A program made the position numbers and the translations under genes. A DNA stretch of 64,000 bases from positions 496,001 through 560,000 of the forward strand of contig JAINUG010000209.1 of assembly GCA_029706075.1 (NCBI GenBank), read 5' to 3'. Each line of letters opens with the position of its first letter. Position 1 is the stretch's first letter. Source of the stretch: Aldrovandia affinis (Eukaryota; Chordata; Actinopteri; Notacanthiformes; Halosauridae). This document shows, piece by piece, positions 48,561-62,300 of this stretch. A model generated the notes under the pieces. That model was not told the origin of the DNA, made no database searches, and worked only from the letters and a program-made list of their open reading frames with translations.

Positions 48561-51500
48561 CTGGAAGAAGAGAGGGACACAGATGGAGTCAGACAGGATG
48601 TAATTTACAATCATGAAACCGACAGATAATAGAAAGCCCCACATAATTCTAACAAAGTATTCGTGCATATGCTTGTTGACTGACTGCTGTGTTCCTTTAA
48701 AAAAACCCGGCAAAGTCAATGGGAAACATGTTTTTCTGTAACTGTGTGGGGCATCTGTACTGTGGGGAATCTATGGAACGCTCGATCATTATGATAAAAT
48801 ATACACACGAGGGTAACGTAGCCATTTATTGTATTGCTGAACATTAACATATAGGTAAAGAGTGACACTTCTTCTCTCCACTTCAAAGCTGATTTTGGGT
48901 AATGTGCTGTTCACATGACATTCACTTCACCTTTGTACCAGACACAAGACAAATGAGTATAGAATATAGTCCTTTATTTGTCAATGACTTTCAGTATATC
49001 ACTTGTCAGCTCTGTTGAGTTATCAGACACACAATCACCTGTCAATTAGTAATGCTTCTTTGTCCACCCATAATCAAAATGTGGAAATTATATAATGTGA
49101 GAGGTTGGGATTTGCTTGCTCCTTGTGTATACAGTATATGACTCTAACAGGGTTAGACCCATAATTCAAATTGAATCCCACTCGCATTCCTGTCGTCATA
49201 CATTCTGTATTCTTGTGGGGGGACCAATATGAATAGGAGATTAACCATATTAGTTCTGAAGTTAGTTATTTACTGTGTGAGAAATTGTGGAAGGCGTCGG
49301 TCTAGCCAGGGGAATCGAGGTGATTAACGGCCACGCCTACTGACAGCTAGGGCACACAGCTGTGCTGCATTATCTAATTGTACCTGTGTGCTTAAAGCCG
49401 CTCTTCTCTCTTAGTAGGTGGCTGAAACATGGAAGCTGATTGCCAGTCAAGAGAGAACTGTGATATGATAAAGAAACACGTCTGAAAATAGCGAACGTCT
49501 TTGTGTAGTGCTGTGAAGGGAATGCTTAGTGTTTTGCCAAAAGGCGCCTTTTGTTTTGTTTGTTATTTTGATTCATTGTTTTTAACCGGAACCCGTGAAG
49601 GGGGATGGCCAAAGTTTATTTTGTTAATAATCTCTCCCTCTCTCTCTCCCTGTTGGAGAGCAAATAAAATCCTGTCCGCAGACTGATAAATCCATTCCCT
49701 GTGTCCTGCTGTTCTGTTCCAATCCTGGCTGTGTTGCACAGCGTATGATAGAAATGCTTCTCTCTCTCTCTCCTCCCTTTCAGAGCAAGCGTGGTGCTAA
49801 TAATCTCTGCTCACTGATCACTGCGAGAACCTCCTCAGTCGCAAGTATACCAGCTCAGAAAAAGGAAAACAATAGAAGAATGACGTTTGTCTAAAGTATG
49901 TGAGGACGTTTTCGTGTGTGCATGTGTATGTATGCGTGCGCGCGTCTGTGTCTGTACCTGTGTGAGCAGCTGTCTCAGGGTCTGTGCTGCACCTTCTCCC
50001 AGCTCCTTCAGTCCCCTCCTCTCTGCTGCCTCCAACACCTGTTCCAGGTCTGGCTCCCACAGCACTGCCTTACTGCCGAACTGCACCAACTGCACAGCAA
50101 TATAACACTGCCTTACTACCAAACTGCACAGCAACATGGTAGGCACCCAACAGGGGGAACACAAGGTTTTCCCTCTCCCTTTTCTGTGTGAGCAAGACTT
50201 CAGTCTAGTTTCCACTACAACCCTCCCCCATCTGAAAGGCGATGGAGTGTGTTATTTATGGCAGGACCTAGTCCTCTACCTAGTAAATGGGCAACCACAA
50301 ATTCTCTTCATAGTGTCAATTCCATGCACTGTTAATAGAAATAAATCAAATTGTATAAAATGTATGGGCTAGGTGTCAGTGTGAGGGTATCTATGGACAG
50401 TGCCAGTATGATGGTATCTATGAACAGAGTAGAGTATCTGTGTGATGGTATCTATGGACAGTATCAGTGTGAAGAGATCTATGGACAGTGTCAGTGTGAG
50501 GGGATCTATGGACAGTATCAGTGTGAAGAGATCTATGGACAGTGTCAGTGTGAGGGGATCTATGGACAGTATCAGTGTGAAGAGATCTATGGACAGTGTC
50601 AGTGTGAGGGGATCTATGGACAGTATCAGTGTGAAGACATCTATGGACAGTGTCAGTGTGAGGGGAACTATGGGCAGTGTCAGTGTGAAGAGATCTATGG
50701 ACAGTGTCAGTGTGAGAGGGAATCTATGGACAGTATCAGTGTGAAGAGATCTATGGACAGTATCAGTGTGAAGAGATCTATGGGATCAGTGTCAGTGTGA
50801 AGAGATCTATGGGCAGTGTCAGTGTGAAGAGATCTATGGACAGTGTCAGTGTGAAGAGATCTATGGACAGTGTCAGTATGAGGGGAACTATGGACAATAT
50901 CAGTGTGAAGAGATCGGTGAAGGAGGCACACCAGTGTAAACAGCTGCAACACAGCAGTATGAAGCAGGCTGCCATCCCCACAGTTCAACAAGGAGAAGAG
51001 CAAGAAGCGGCTCCAGGGCTGGCAGACCACATGCAGTGCTGGGGAGAGGCGGGAGAGGGTAGAGACAAAATAGTTTTTTCATATAGCAGGTTATTTCATT
51101 ACTGTTGCTTATTCTGTTTGATGTGCTCTGGCAAAACAAAATGTGTGTTTGTCATGCCACTAAAGCGAAAGAAAAAGAGGGTTGGAGAGACAAACACGAC
51201 GCTGGCCACTGTGACCAGGGTTCGATTCCACCGGCCGTGCCAGAGTTGGCTCTGGTCGGGAGTGCCACCGGGGGCGGCAATTGGCTGTCCGCCCCAGGGA
51301 GGGGGAGGAAGCCGACAGGAAGTGGCTCTGTAGTATCGGAGTTACGTCGACAGCCTGGTGATTGCCATCTTGGAGGAGACGATAATTCGCCTTTGTCACT
51401 ACCGGTCACAGGGCTACGGCAGTGAACTCACAGTACAAGGGGGGGATTGACATGAAAAATAGAGGGTGTAATTGGCTACCAAATTGGGAAAAAATCTGAT

Positions 51501-54500
51501 AAAATCAGAAACAAATTCTTTAAGAGAGAGAAACACAACATTGCATTATGTGAGTTTTGTATCAATAGAATGTTTATTTTATATATTTTTAAGGGTGACC
51601 AAAGTTTGACCTCTTAGACAACAGGTGCTGATTGAGGCCATGCTCCTGCTGCGTGATTGCTCCGGGGCTGATTGGACCATCCCCAACTGCACTGTCCTCA
51701 ACCTCGTCTGGCCATTTAATTAGGATTTCTTGCACAAAATACTCAAATAATAATAATGTAAAATAATAAAAAACAACTCAAAAGCTTTTTCTTAATTACA
51801 AATGAAAACAGACAATAATTGATTGCATAAGTATTCAACCCTTAGACACTCTAAATAATAAGTCAATTGTCTTCAGGGGTCACATAATTATTTTATTGGA
51901 ATTATTTACTACATTCAATTAAGGTGTCTCAAATTATTTCAAATTAAATACACAGTCTATGAGAGGCCCATATTTTGTTAGTACATTGCCAAACAAGAGC
52001 TTCATCATGAAGAAAAGAACATTCAAAGCAAATCTGAGAAAAGGTTCTTCAAAAGCACCAATCAAGGGAAGGATTTAAGAAGATTTCAAAGACTTTGAAA
52101 TGGAGAGAATATGGCACCACTACTGCTATGGAGAAATCCCAATTAAATCCATTTTGATTCCATGAAGCAAGAAAACTAAATGTAAAGAATGTCAGGGGGT
52201 GAACACTTTTTATATCCACTGTATATATATAATTTAGTATATTATTTGATCAATATTTGATATATTTGATATCAATATTCAATTTATTTTAATTTTATCT
52301 GAAGTAAAAAAAAAAAAATTGTTTTAATAAACATATTAACATATTCTCCCAGTGCTCCTGTGTCATTGACACCTCCTTACCTGTGTCAGGACTCCTCCTA
52401 CCCAGAAACCCCAGCAGGGACCCCAGGCAGCTCACTGAGCCACTCAGCAACAAATCCTGCTTCTGATGGAGGAGACACAAGCACTCAGCCAACAGGGTGT
52501 GGGGGAGGATCTTCCCCCAAACAACAAAGCACAATATAGTTCTGCAAATCTAATCTAATCCTGGATACAGCACAGTTTTGTCATCAGAAGAGCAGGGCGT
52601 GGTACATTTCAGGCCAGTGATGGCCAGCTACACAATACTAAGATATGGAAGAGAGACTCATGGGACCGCAATGAACATTCACTGACGCAAACAGTGATAA
52701 GAAAGGGGTGTTCACATCCGTAAAGTGGTATGCTCTGTGCTGCACTGCTCTGACCTGCAGCAGTAGGCTGTATAGTGCAGTGATGAGGCAGTGTGCTCTG
52801 TGGGACCCCAGTGGGTAGATGGCTGCTTCTATGTCCAGCAGAGGGCGCTGTGGGCTGGGACTGACTGTCAGGGTGAGCAGGGGTGACTGGAGGTCTACGT
52901 CCAGGGCGGTCTGCAGCAGCCTAAGGGTGCTGGCTGAGGGAGGTTGATGAGGGTAAGAGGAGTGAGATGGGCAGAGATAGAAGGAGGAGAGATGGGGCAA
53001 AAATGTGTGGAAAAATTAGGGGAACGGCGTGGTCTTACACAAGGATAAACGGCAGTAAATTAATTTTTTCCCCCCTTTTTCAAATTTTGTCACGTATTCC
53101 AAGAGGCGATAACTCACTGAGGAAGAGGAGAGACTATTAAGAAGATAAAAAGTCAAAATCATCCATCACACTGTCAGAAAAAGGACCAAACCTTTCTAGT
53201 AGAGAGCAGAGGAAGTGGAAAACTGCATGATTTTATCTGTCCTCTTTTACTGTGTTATTATTCGAGTTAAAACTGTGTGTTTTACACCCGTACCCAGTAA
53301 GAGGCTGTCTGTCTTTCCCTTTCTGAAGGCGAGGAGCTGTACAGTTTTGTCCAGACTCAGAGTAATGCTTTTATGGACCTATGGAATAAGATGGAGAGAG
53401 AGAGAAAGAGGGAGAGAGAGTGCGTGAGAGAGCAAGGGAGATTCCTCCGGAGGAAACCAAGAGGTCTAACTTGAAAATGAAGAAACGGCAGTGGAAGCAT
53501 TTCCATTAATAAATCCTGGAAGGTTGGGGAGTTCTGGCTGGGTAATTGTGCACTCGAGTGAGTCCTGAGATGAAAGGCACTCTGAGCAAACCTGCCTCAC
53601 CTGTGCAGAGTGAGTGTGCTGCAGCGAGATGAGGGCAGACAGCAGCAGGCGGGAGCAGCAGAGCAGGGAGGAAGAGGAGGAAGAGGAGGGGCAGAGGTTC
53701 AGCAGCGTCTGTAGTTGATCCATCAGCCCGGTGTTACACAGCAGCATGGACATGACTAGGGAGAGACAGAGCGAATATTGAGGCCAGCATCCAATTTCAT
53801 TCATTCCACTGTTTGTGACTGTGTGTGTGTGTGTGTGCATCCGCATGTATCTGTGTGTGTATGTGTGGGTTTTTGTGTGTGTCATTGTCTCTTGACCGTG
53901 TAAAGGTCATTATCCACAAAGTGAGTGTGACCCGGTCTCAATCGAAAGCATTATGACATGCTCTCGGCAGCCACTCTACTGCTAAGGGCACTGGGGCATG
54001 TGACACAGCATCGGCCTCCTGATTGGCTGCTTGTTCCCTCACCCCTGTCGGTGCAGTGTGCTGGGGACAGCCCCACGCAGCAGTACAGGTAGTTGAGGGC
54101 CGGCAGCAGTGACTCTGTGCTGGAGGACTTCAGCTTCCCGACCAGGTTGCTCACTAGACGCATAGCCACATACCGTCAAACACAGAGAGAGAGACACAGA
54201 GAGAGAAAGACAGATAAGAGAGACTTTTACAGCACATGCAGCAGAAACAACTGTTGCACTCTCCTCATCACAGCCTGTACAGGCACAGACCGCTCTGCCT
54301 CACCGTGGTAGAGCAGTTTGAAGTCGGTGCTGTCCATCTCTGTCTCGGCAGAGACACTGCTCTGGATCAGACACAACAGCCGCAGGACCAGGGCCAGCGG
54401 GCTCAGGGCTGGGAGTTGGGAAGGAGAGGGTGCGAGAAATTCATTTCATATTTTTCATGCATTTCAAATTCAATTATTTATACCCAAAAATGAAAAAATG

Positions 54501-55892
54501 TGTCTGCTCTAGGAAAAAAAAAAGAATTAGTAGTCCAGTAGTACTCTACAATTTTCAAATGCCATATCTGTCTGAAACTTAAAATGTAATTTATAGAAAA
54601 CTAGAAAAAAATTATGAGCAAACCAAAACGAACCCTATGGAAAGTGCTTAGTTAGAGGCACAGATTACATACTAAATCAACAGCCCCTTGATATTTGACC
54701 AGCTGACAAATGTGCGTCCAAATGAACCCAATCCCTGGGCTTCATTCTCTTATAGAACAACTCCAGGTGTCTTATAGCCAGAAATTCAGATATATAAATA
54801 TAAATATAGATAGATATAATTTATAGATAAATAGTGATGTTTCTCCCCATAGTTGAGCCCCTGTATTACCAAAGACTAAACCCTCTCCCATATGGATGAG
54901 ACTCACCTCCTGCCCCCGCTCTGTGAGCCTCGCTGCCCTCCACGGCCAGTCTCTGGAGGACCTGCAGCAGCCGCGGCCGGAGGAGGGCGGAGACGGCCGG
55001 GTCGCAGTGGGGGCGGCTCAGCAGGAATCTGCTCAGCACCGCCAGCACATGGCTGGCCAGCTGGGACTCGCTGGTGTACACCATACCCTGTGATTGGTTT
55101 CATAATGCAGTTCCTGCTGAAGGACGTGTGTATAGAGTATAATGCAGTTCAATATGGTCGTGTAATGGGTATGAGAATGGGGGGCTCCAGCTGGAGAATT
55201 ACTTAAATATTACTGCTCAAATCAGACTGAAATTTTCGATGACTTTTCAATGACATTTTAAGGATAAATGCGTGACTTTTTATTGCGGCAAAAGTGAAAT
55301 TTCCATGAAATTACATGGCTTCACAGATGGCACTGAAGAAGGAAATGCCTTTTGAGACACATTTACATTACAAATAGTTTGTCTCTGCCTGGAGACACAG
55401 TCCAGCTGATGATGTTCCTGTTCTTGTGATAAAGTACATACTGTAAAGCTAATGCGTTGTATTTTTCTAGAAAAAACAATGAACTTTTTTTGTAAGGTTT
55501 GACATTTCAATAACGGTATGATATTTGTCCACTTTTACAACTTTCCAGAATGAAAACATTTTCAAGGCCTGTGGAAGCCTAGAATTCACAGGGTTGTAGT
55601 TGCGGCCTCTCACCAGCAGGGTCAGAAGAGTGGTTGGGTTCTTCTCCACCAGGGACAGGAGGTCTGAGATGTCAGAGCCATGGTCAGGTCCTGATGGGTT
55701 GGAAGCCTTGGGACCGGGCCCGTGAGTGAGCCAGAGCTCCAGAACCCTGGTCCCAAATGTGTCGGCCAGCTCTGGGTAGCGGAAGACAAAGTGCAACAGG
55801 GCGGGGTGGTGGGAGTAGAGGGAGGAGAAACTGGGACAGCTGGACAGGGCTTTTGTGATACAGTTTAAGGAAGCCTGCGGGAGGGAGGGAGG

Positions 55893-55947
<55 letters not shown>

Positions 55948-57192
55948 CAGGTAAGAATAGACAAAGATAGAGCAAGAATGAGATTGGGAGAAATGCAGGG
56001 AGGACAGGGAATTCTCCAATCTAAACAAGAAACAAGTCTCCTATAAAGGTTTGAGTAAAGTGTAGTGGCTGCACAGTGATGGGGAGCCGTAACCCTGCAG
56101 GTTATATGGACACCTCTATATCCCAAGTGGGTCAGCATCATAATCTACACAGAATCAGAAAGTGAGAAACGGGAAGGCACCACGCAGCCCTCCACGGCTC
56201 TGCTTTACCCAGTCCAGGTCGGGGCTGGTGTCCTGGGTGACGGACAGCAGGTAGAGAGCAGCTCTCAGCACACAGGGGGGCGGGGGACGGCCTCCCTGCT
56301 CCTGCACTGAGTGCAGCACCGCCACCACACCGGAGAACACACTGGGCTCGGGCAGCAAACTGCAGACACATACACACACGCACCAGGGCACCTGAAACTG
56401 ATGCATCCACACACAGTCATTGCTACTCTGTGAAAATAACATGCCTAAGACTGCCACGCAGTCGATATCATAGTGTGAAACTGCCACAGTGCCAATAACA
56501 CTTGACACTCAGTGATATGTGGCTGTACCTGTCCCCATGCTGCAGAGCCAGGTACAGCAGGGTGAGCAGGCAGTACTGTGTGGCCCTGGGCCCCGCCTCC
56601 TCCACCCCAGGCCCCGGGGCCTCGCACAGCAGGGAGGGCCACTCCGACGGACGGCAACACAAAGAGGGCAAGCACTGCTTCAACAGACCCTCTTCCTCAC
56701 AGTCTGCGGACAACAGGGAGATCAAAACCTAGGGAAACACTTCATTTCAAAACACACACATTAGCAAGTATGCATACGCATGCAGGCTACTGAGAAATAG
56801 AGGTGGCTGCAGTCCCACAGTTCTGGACAATGAAAGACAGATCCCAATGTTGGCACAGAATCTCTGTTGTTATAGCACCTGCTTATGAATCGACGGTTTA
56901 TTATGGTTTCCTTCCGAGTCTGTACTGCCCTAAATAATGGGTTCATTGACCCACTAACCAAAAAGTTAGTACCACTAATGTTCATGTCAGGATCACTTTA
57001 TTATATTGTATCAGACAAAGGGATTGGCGCCAACCAATCAAAGACAAATTAAGACTCATTGATCTCTACAGGCAGTAGACAGGCGGCCAGGCAACCATGA
57101 ATCAAAAACAGTTGTTGCAGTCAATCAGGGATCGTTTACAATGCAGAAGATATTTTAACTCTAACACAAACTGTTTAGAAACATTTCTAAAG

Positions 57193-57232
<40 letters not shown>

Positions 57233-59330
57233 TCCTCCTGTTGTTTTAGAAAGAGTTTTAATTTTAACTCCAATTTGGTCATTGCCAAATTAATCTGGAA
57301 ATGAATCAGTCCAGCTTATCAAATGTAGATTTTGGAATCACTACCAGTAGCATTTCAAATGGGTACAGCATCCTGGGCAGTACATTCATACGTATACTCT
57401 CCATACGTCCTAATAAAGATAGAGGGAGTGGTGACCATCGGTCCAGATCGTTACTAATACATCTGATTATTTTCTTGGATTTTCTTATCTTTTAGATACC
57501 TCACAGTCGAGACATTTCCTGACAAAACACAAAGTCGTAAAACCCACGGCAGCAGAAAAATTCTTGATAAATCTGCAAATGGGGAAGGCTGATGTGAAGA
57601 TCATTTCTAGTATGGGCCAGGGATTTTTGTGCATGAACCCAAATACAGCAAGTCATTACAAATTAAAGAAAGATGGGAGGCTGAGATGCAACAAGAGACA
57701 TCAAGGGATGTTTGGGAAGAGGTATGCTCTGAAGCACACCTGGTGACTAATTCAAACAGGTGGAGGGAATTTCGTACACCGCAGATAGTGGCGAGGACGA
57801 GCCCAACACACACCAGCAAATGTTGGAGGAATTGCGGGGCACAGGTGGGCAATCACACCCATATATTCTGGTCATGCCCTAAGCTAAGACCATACTGGGA
57901 AGAGGTATATCGAGCCCTTGAAGAGGTAGTTCATGCTGACATCCCACAAGACCCAAGGGTTGCTTTTTTGGGGATGATACCAGAAGGTCTGGAGGGAAGG
58001 GCTGTAAATGATTTATTGCAGATTTTACTAACAGCAATCATGATGCGTATTACAATGAATTGTCTAAAGCCTAACCCACCCACGTATAATTTGTGGATCC
58101 AAAAGGTCTGGGACATCTATGGGATGGAGCAGATAACACATTCTCTAAGGTTAAAAAATAACAAATTTAATAAGAGGTGGAGTCTATAATGAGCTTGCTA
58201 GTGCAGTGACAATCCCCAATTCACCCACATGACCTGTCTCTATGCATTATTGAGGTTTTCTCCACCTCCCCTTCCCTTTCCTTTCCCCACTTTATCTGAT
58301 GACCTCCATAGGTGACTGTTGAAGGTCTCTATCTACCTCTGGTTCTCCTCTCATACCTGATTCTTGTCCCCTGGGCTCTCCACCCCCTCCTCAAACCAGG
58401 TACAGACACACACGCGCACACACGTTCATATATGCATACGGGTACGCACACACTCACACACACACACACACCCTTTTCTTTTACCATCTCGTTACCCTTC
58501 CCTCCTTTTTTTTTATTTTCCATTACTATTATTATCATTATCATTTACTTATTTTATTATTGATTATAATAATAGTTTTTTAAATGATTACTTATTTACC
58601 CTACTATCATTTTTCCCATTACTGTATTATTTTGTATCTTAAGAATATTGTTGACAAGTGAAGAAAGGAAAAAATTAAGAAAAATGAAAAACCAATGTCA
58701 CAATGCAAAACTACTGTATAATGTGCTACAACTGGGAATAAAAACCACGTTCTAACAAAAAAAAACTTGCTTTATGTTTCACAAGGAACAGTGCAATGTG
58801 ATATTGGCATGGAAGTCTGAGGTAAAGACATCATCAACTACAGACAACTGTGGTCGAAAGTGCAAACTCCTCAACCGTGATGTCCGTGCATTGTTTGAGA
58901 AGGCAAAACAGTCGAGCAACTCTGAACCAGTTGACTGCAAATATCAATCTAAACTTTCTTTAGAAGATTTACACCTATAATTGAAAGGGTGACTGATTTA
59001 TATAAAACTTAAAAATTATAGTATTTTAATACAATATTACAGTATTTCATTTTGTGAAGTTAAATGTAACCATTTTTCCAAACATTACGGTCCATCTCGT
59101 TCTATGTTGGAACAGTCTGGTGCCCTTGATTCATTTTCTTCATGACAAAATCATGAAACGTTGTTTTGTAGCCAAAATCCCCACAGTAACATTCAGCCTA
59201 GCCGAGCAATATGTACATTTATACATTTGTGTGGTGCTCTTCAAGAAACTGTGTAGGTGGCTAGCTACTTGTTTGCTATTTTTCCCCCAGAGGGCCCCCA
59301 TCATGGAAAATGTCACTCTGCTGCACCTGT

Positions 59331-59365
<35 letters not shown>

Positions 59366-62300
59366 CATAACAGTCAAATACAAGCACACTGTGACACCCA
59401 CCACCCACACACTGGCCATGTTGTCTGTTGTCTGTACCTTGGTGAGAGCTGGCGTCAGTGTCCAGCTGGGAGAGCAGACACGTGCTCAGCCTGCACAGGA
59501 AGTCACTGCAGGCCGCATTCAGGCCTGGGTTTCTGAGAAGACACAGAGACAGGAGATAAGGGCCTCCCGGGTGGCCAGCCTGCTCTCATGCCCTTTGCGT
59601 CACTACTGTCAGACGTCAACCTATTGACATGAGGGCATGAGACCAGGTTGCTTTCTCCAGTTTCAAAGATTTTCTAAATGACAATATTCACATATTGGGA
59701 GGCTTTGCCCCACCAAACCCCCTTAAATGATTATATTAAACTACAATATGAGGACGATTTGACTGTAAAGGTCAGCTTAGACACAAAACTGTAACTTCTG
59801 AAGTTTAATGGTCAGCTATATTTATTGACCTGGTCCCATGCCCTTCTTGTCCAAATGTTGAGATCATCTTAAAATGACTTTAATTAATTAATTAGTGTGA
59901 TGCCAGGAGGGGTACAGGGAAGACTAGAGTAGGCTGCTCCTCTTCTTTGGCTGCTGTCAGCCCAAAGCCTGGGAACCTACAAGACATTGGACAGCAGCAG
60001 CCTCACACGCAGATTTTTTTTGGAACACCCTCCATTGTATAGTTTTAAGTTTGATTTTTTTTCCCTAGGCTTTTTTTTGTTTTGTTTTATTTGGCTCTGC
60101 CCCAACAAGGGAGAATAAAATGGCTGCTGGCCTATTGGAACACTTCCTTGTTGTTTTTCCTATCCACTCACCACCTGGCACAGTGGCCACTCCTGCCACC
60201 CTGACACACAGAGCGTGAGTCTTAAATAATTAAACTATCTTTATTTCTTCTGGTTTTGTTTGGTTTTGATTGTTTTCACATTCTGTGTGAAAGACCTTGT
60301 CCCCCCTATTTGTGATGCAATATCATGCATGCACAGCTCATGCTTCCACCACATCATTGTCAAGAAAACATTCAGGACCAGATTTACTAATGGACTGCGA
60401 CCACTTTTCCTCGCTATGGGGTTGCAATATCTATGTCAGTTTTACTAAATGGTCACAATGGATCAAATCACTATTAGGATGTAATTTGCTGCAGTTACAC
60501 CACTTTGCAACTTTCCTTTAGATAAATAGTTAAATATGTTCATATGTATACCTGCGGTTGAACACGTTAAAGCAGGGTGGAGATTTTGTAAATAAAGTCG
60601 ATTAAGTATTCAGTCTGATTTACTAAAGCAACCCTTAATAGCGACTTGCCTCTTTGCGTGAGAATTTTAAGAACTCTGAAAGCAGGCAGTATTTTGCTGA
60701 TATCGCCTAGGCATTTCACAATTAGCATTTTGTATTGTGTTTTCTGAGGTGCTAGTCACTGTCCCAGCGATGCAAAACAAATAATCACAAATTTTGTTGC
60801 AAAGTACCCCAGTTCATGTTAGGACAGCTTTATTTTCATGAATACCTGTATCTACAGACAGCTAAGTCAAAATTCCAGCATACATAGAACTTGTTTATTA
60901 GAACTTGAAATGAAAGGATTTCTATTGACAAATCTGTCATCAGCTAGCAGTCAGTATGAAAATGCAATTCTGGATTTCAATTGTCTTATTGTGCGTATTG
61001 TGCGTTCAGGAAGGTATAGAATGAATCGTGAATACAGTTTTCCTTTCAGATGCTCTGAAGCCTTCTCCCATCACAAGTTTAGCCATGTCTATTTTTTATT
61101 CTTGTTCTAATATTTTTTCCTCGGTTGGACCACCGCCTGTCTTTTTCCTGCATCATGTTGTAGGAAAGTTTTTCTTTTGGATGCCATGTCATATTTTCTT
61201 TACATCGTCTAACTGACCATTTTGTTTGTTTACTTTTTCATTTTTTGTTATGTAACTTTTTTGTGACTGTACCTCGTTGACTATTACCTCTACTTCCCGA
61301 TCTGTACATTTAAGTTTTCTTTTTCTTGTGGTTCCCTTGCTACCTGGTATATATTGCTTGGCGCATTGTGATCGGCACAAGGTGTAGTATGCTATATTGT
61401 TTCAGACCCTTTTTTATGGGTGACTCTTACTGCAAAATTGCAAATGAGGGTGTTTCATTTCTTTGATTGCGTAATTACAACCTGTCTCCGTAAATTGGTT
61501 GTCAAAGTGTCGGTATCTACGACCGCAAAACAGCCGCAACATAGAGACTGTCGTTGCACTGCGACTATTTCCTTATTAAATCTGTCCCTCGCTCCTTGCA
61601 TCCTACCAGTGACAATCGGCAGTTTGACACAGACACATGCCACTGTAATTTAGGTAAATTATTAAAAATATAATAGAGTGATGATATAGTCAAAATTTTA
61701 CCGAACATAGTTTATCCGATCTAGTAGCAATGCTTGCTGCTAATATTGTAGCTATACCTACAAAACATTTTTGCCCTATGATTAAAAGTCCCATAAATTC
61801 TCATACATTCTGATGGGAAGTTTCCTGTTTTTAAAATTCCCACAGTTTCACAACCCTATTAGTGACGCAATGGGATAAGACCAGCTAAAGTGACACAACG
61901 GGATAAGACCAGCTGAAGCACTAGTCCTTGGTGCAGCGACCAGCCTCACAGTCCGCTACTCAGTCCAATACTGACCAGTGCCAGTGCTGCGGTAGGGAGT
62001 TTAATTGACCATAATACTCCCCAGGGAGGGAGGATTCAGCCAGCAGGGTTTCCCCTGCCTCTTCGCGCATTGCTGACTCGGGCACATGCACTTTGAACTG
62101 CTCCAGCAGCGCAATAAGTGCAATCCTCTAGTGCAATGGCTGCACAGCAAGTAACAACTGCTTAAAAATTCAGCTCAAACAGTGTGACAGTAAGTTTGTA
62201 ATACCTTACAGTAAATACAATATGTGGGCGGAAAAAAACATTCGTCAGCCTGTTATTGAGTACAAAGGGAAACGGTCCTATAGATCATGCTATGCATTCT

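Noticed and set aside
50351..50800. Open frame of 149 codons with repeated Tyr-Gly-Gln-Cys units on the plus strand
   Set aside because: It is the 27-bp minisatellite read in one of its stop-free frames; it lies in a mei1 intron and has no conserved start or family.
50373..50916. Possible CRISPR-like repeat array
   Set aside because: Units are contiguous with no spacers, and the DNA is a vertebrate nuclear genome.
53466..53600. Extension of the mei1 frame beyond exon 53601-53755
   Set aside because: A consensus donor CACAG|gtgagg is present and the next exon joins in phase there; the extension lacks helical-repeat character.
58774..58980. Plus-strand frame of 68 codons with GRKCKLLNRDVRAL
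   Set aside because: Faintly like a Tc1 transposase linker, but too short and without terminal repeats to call.
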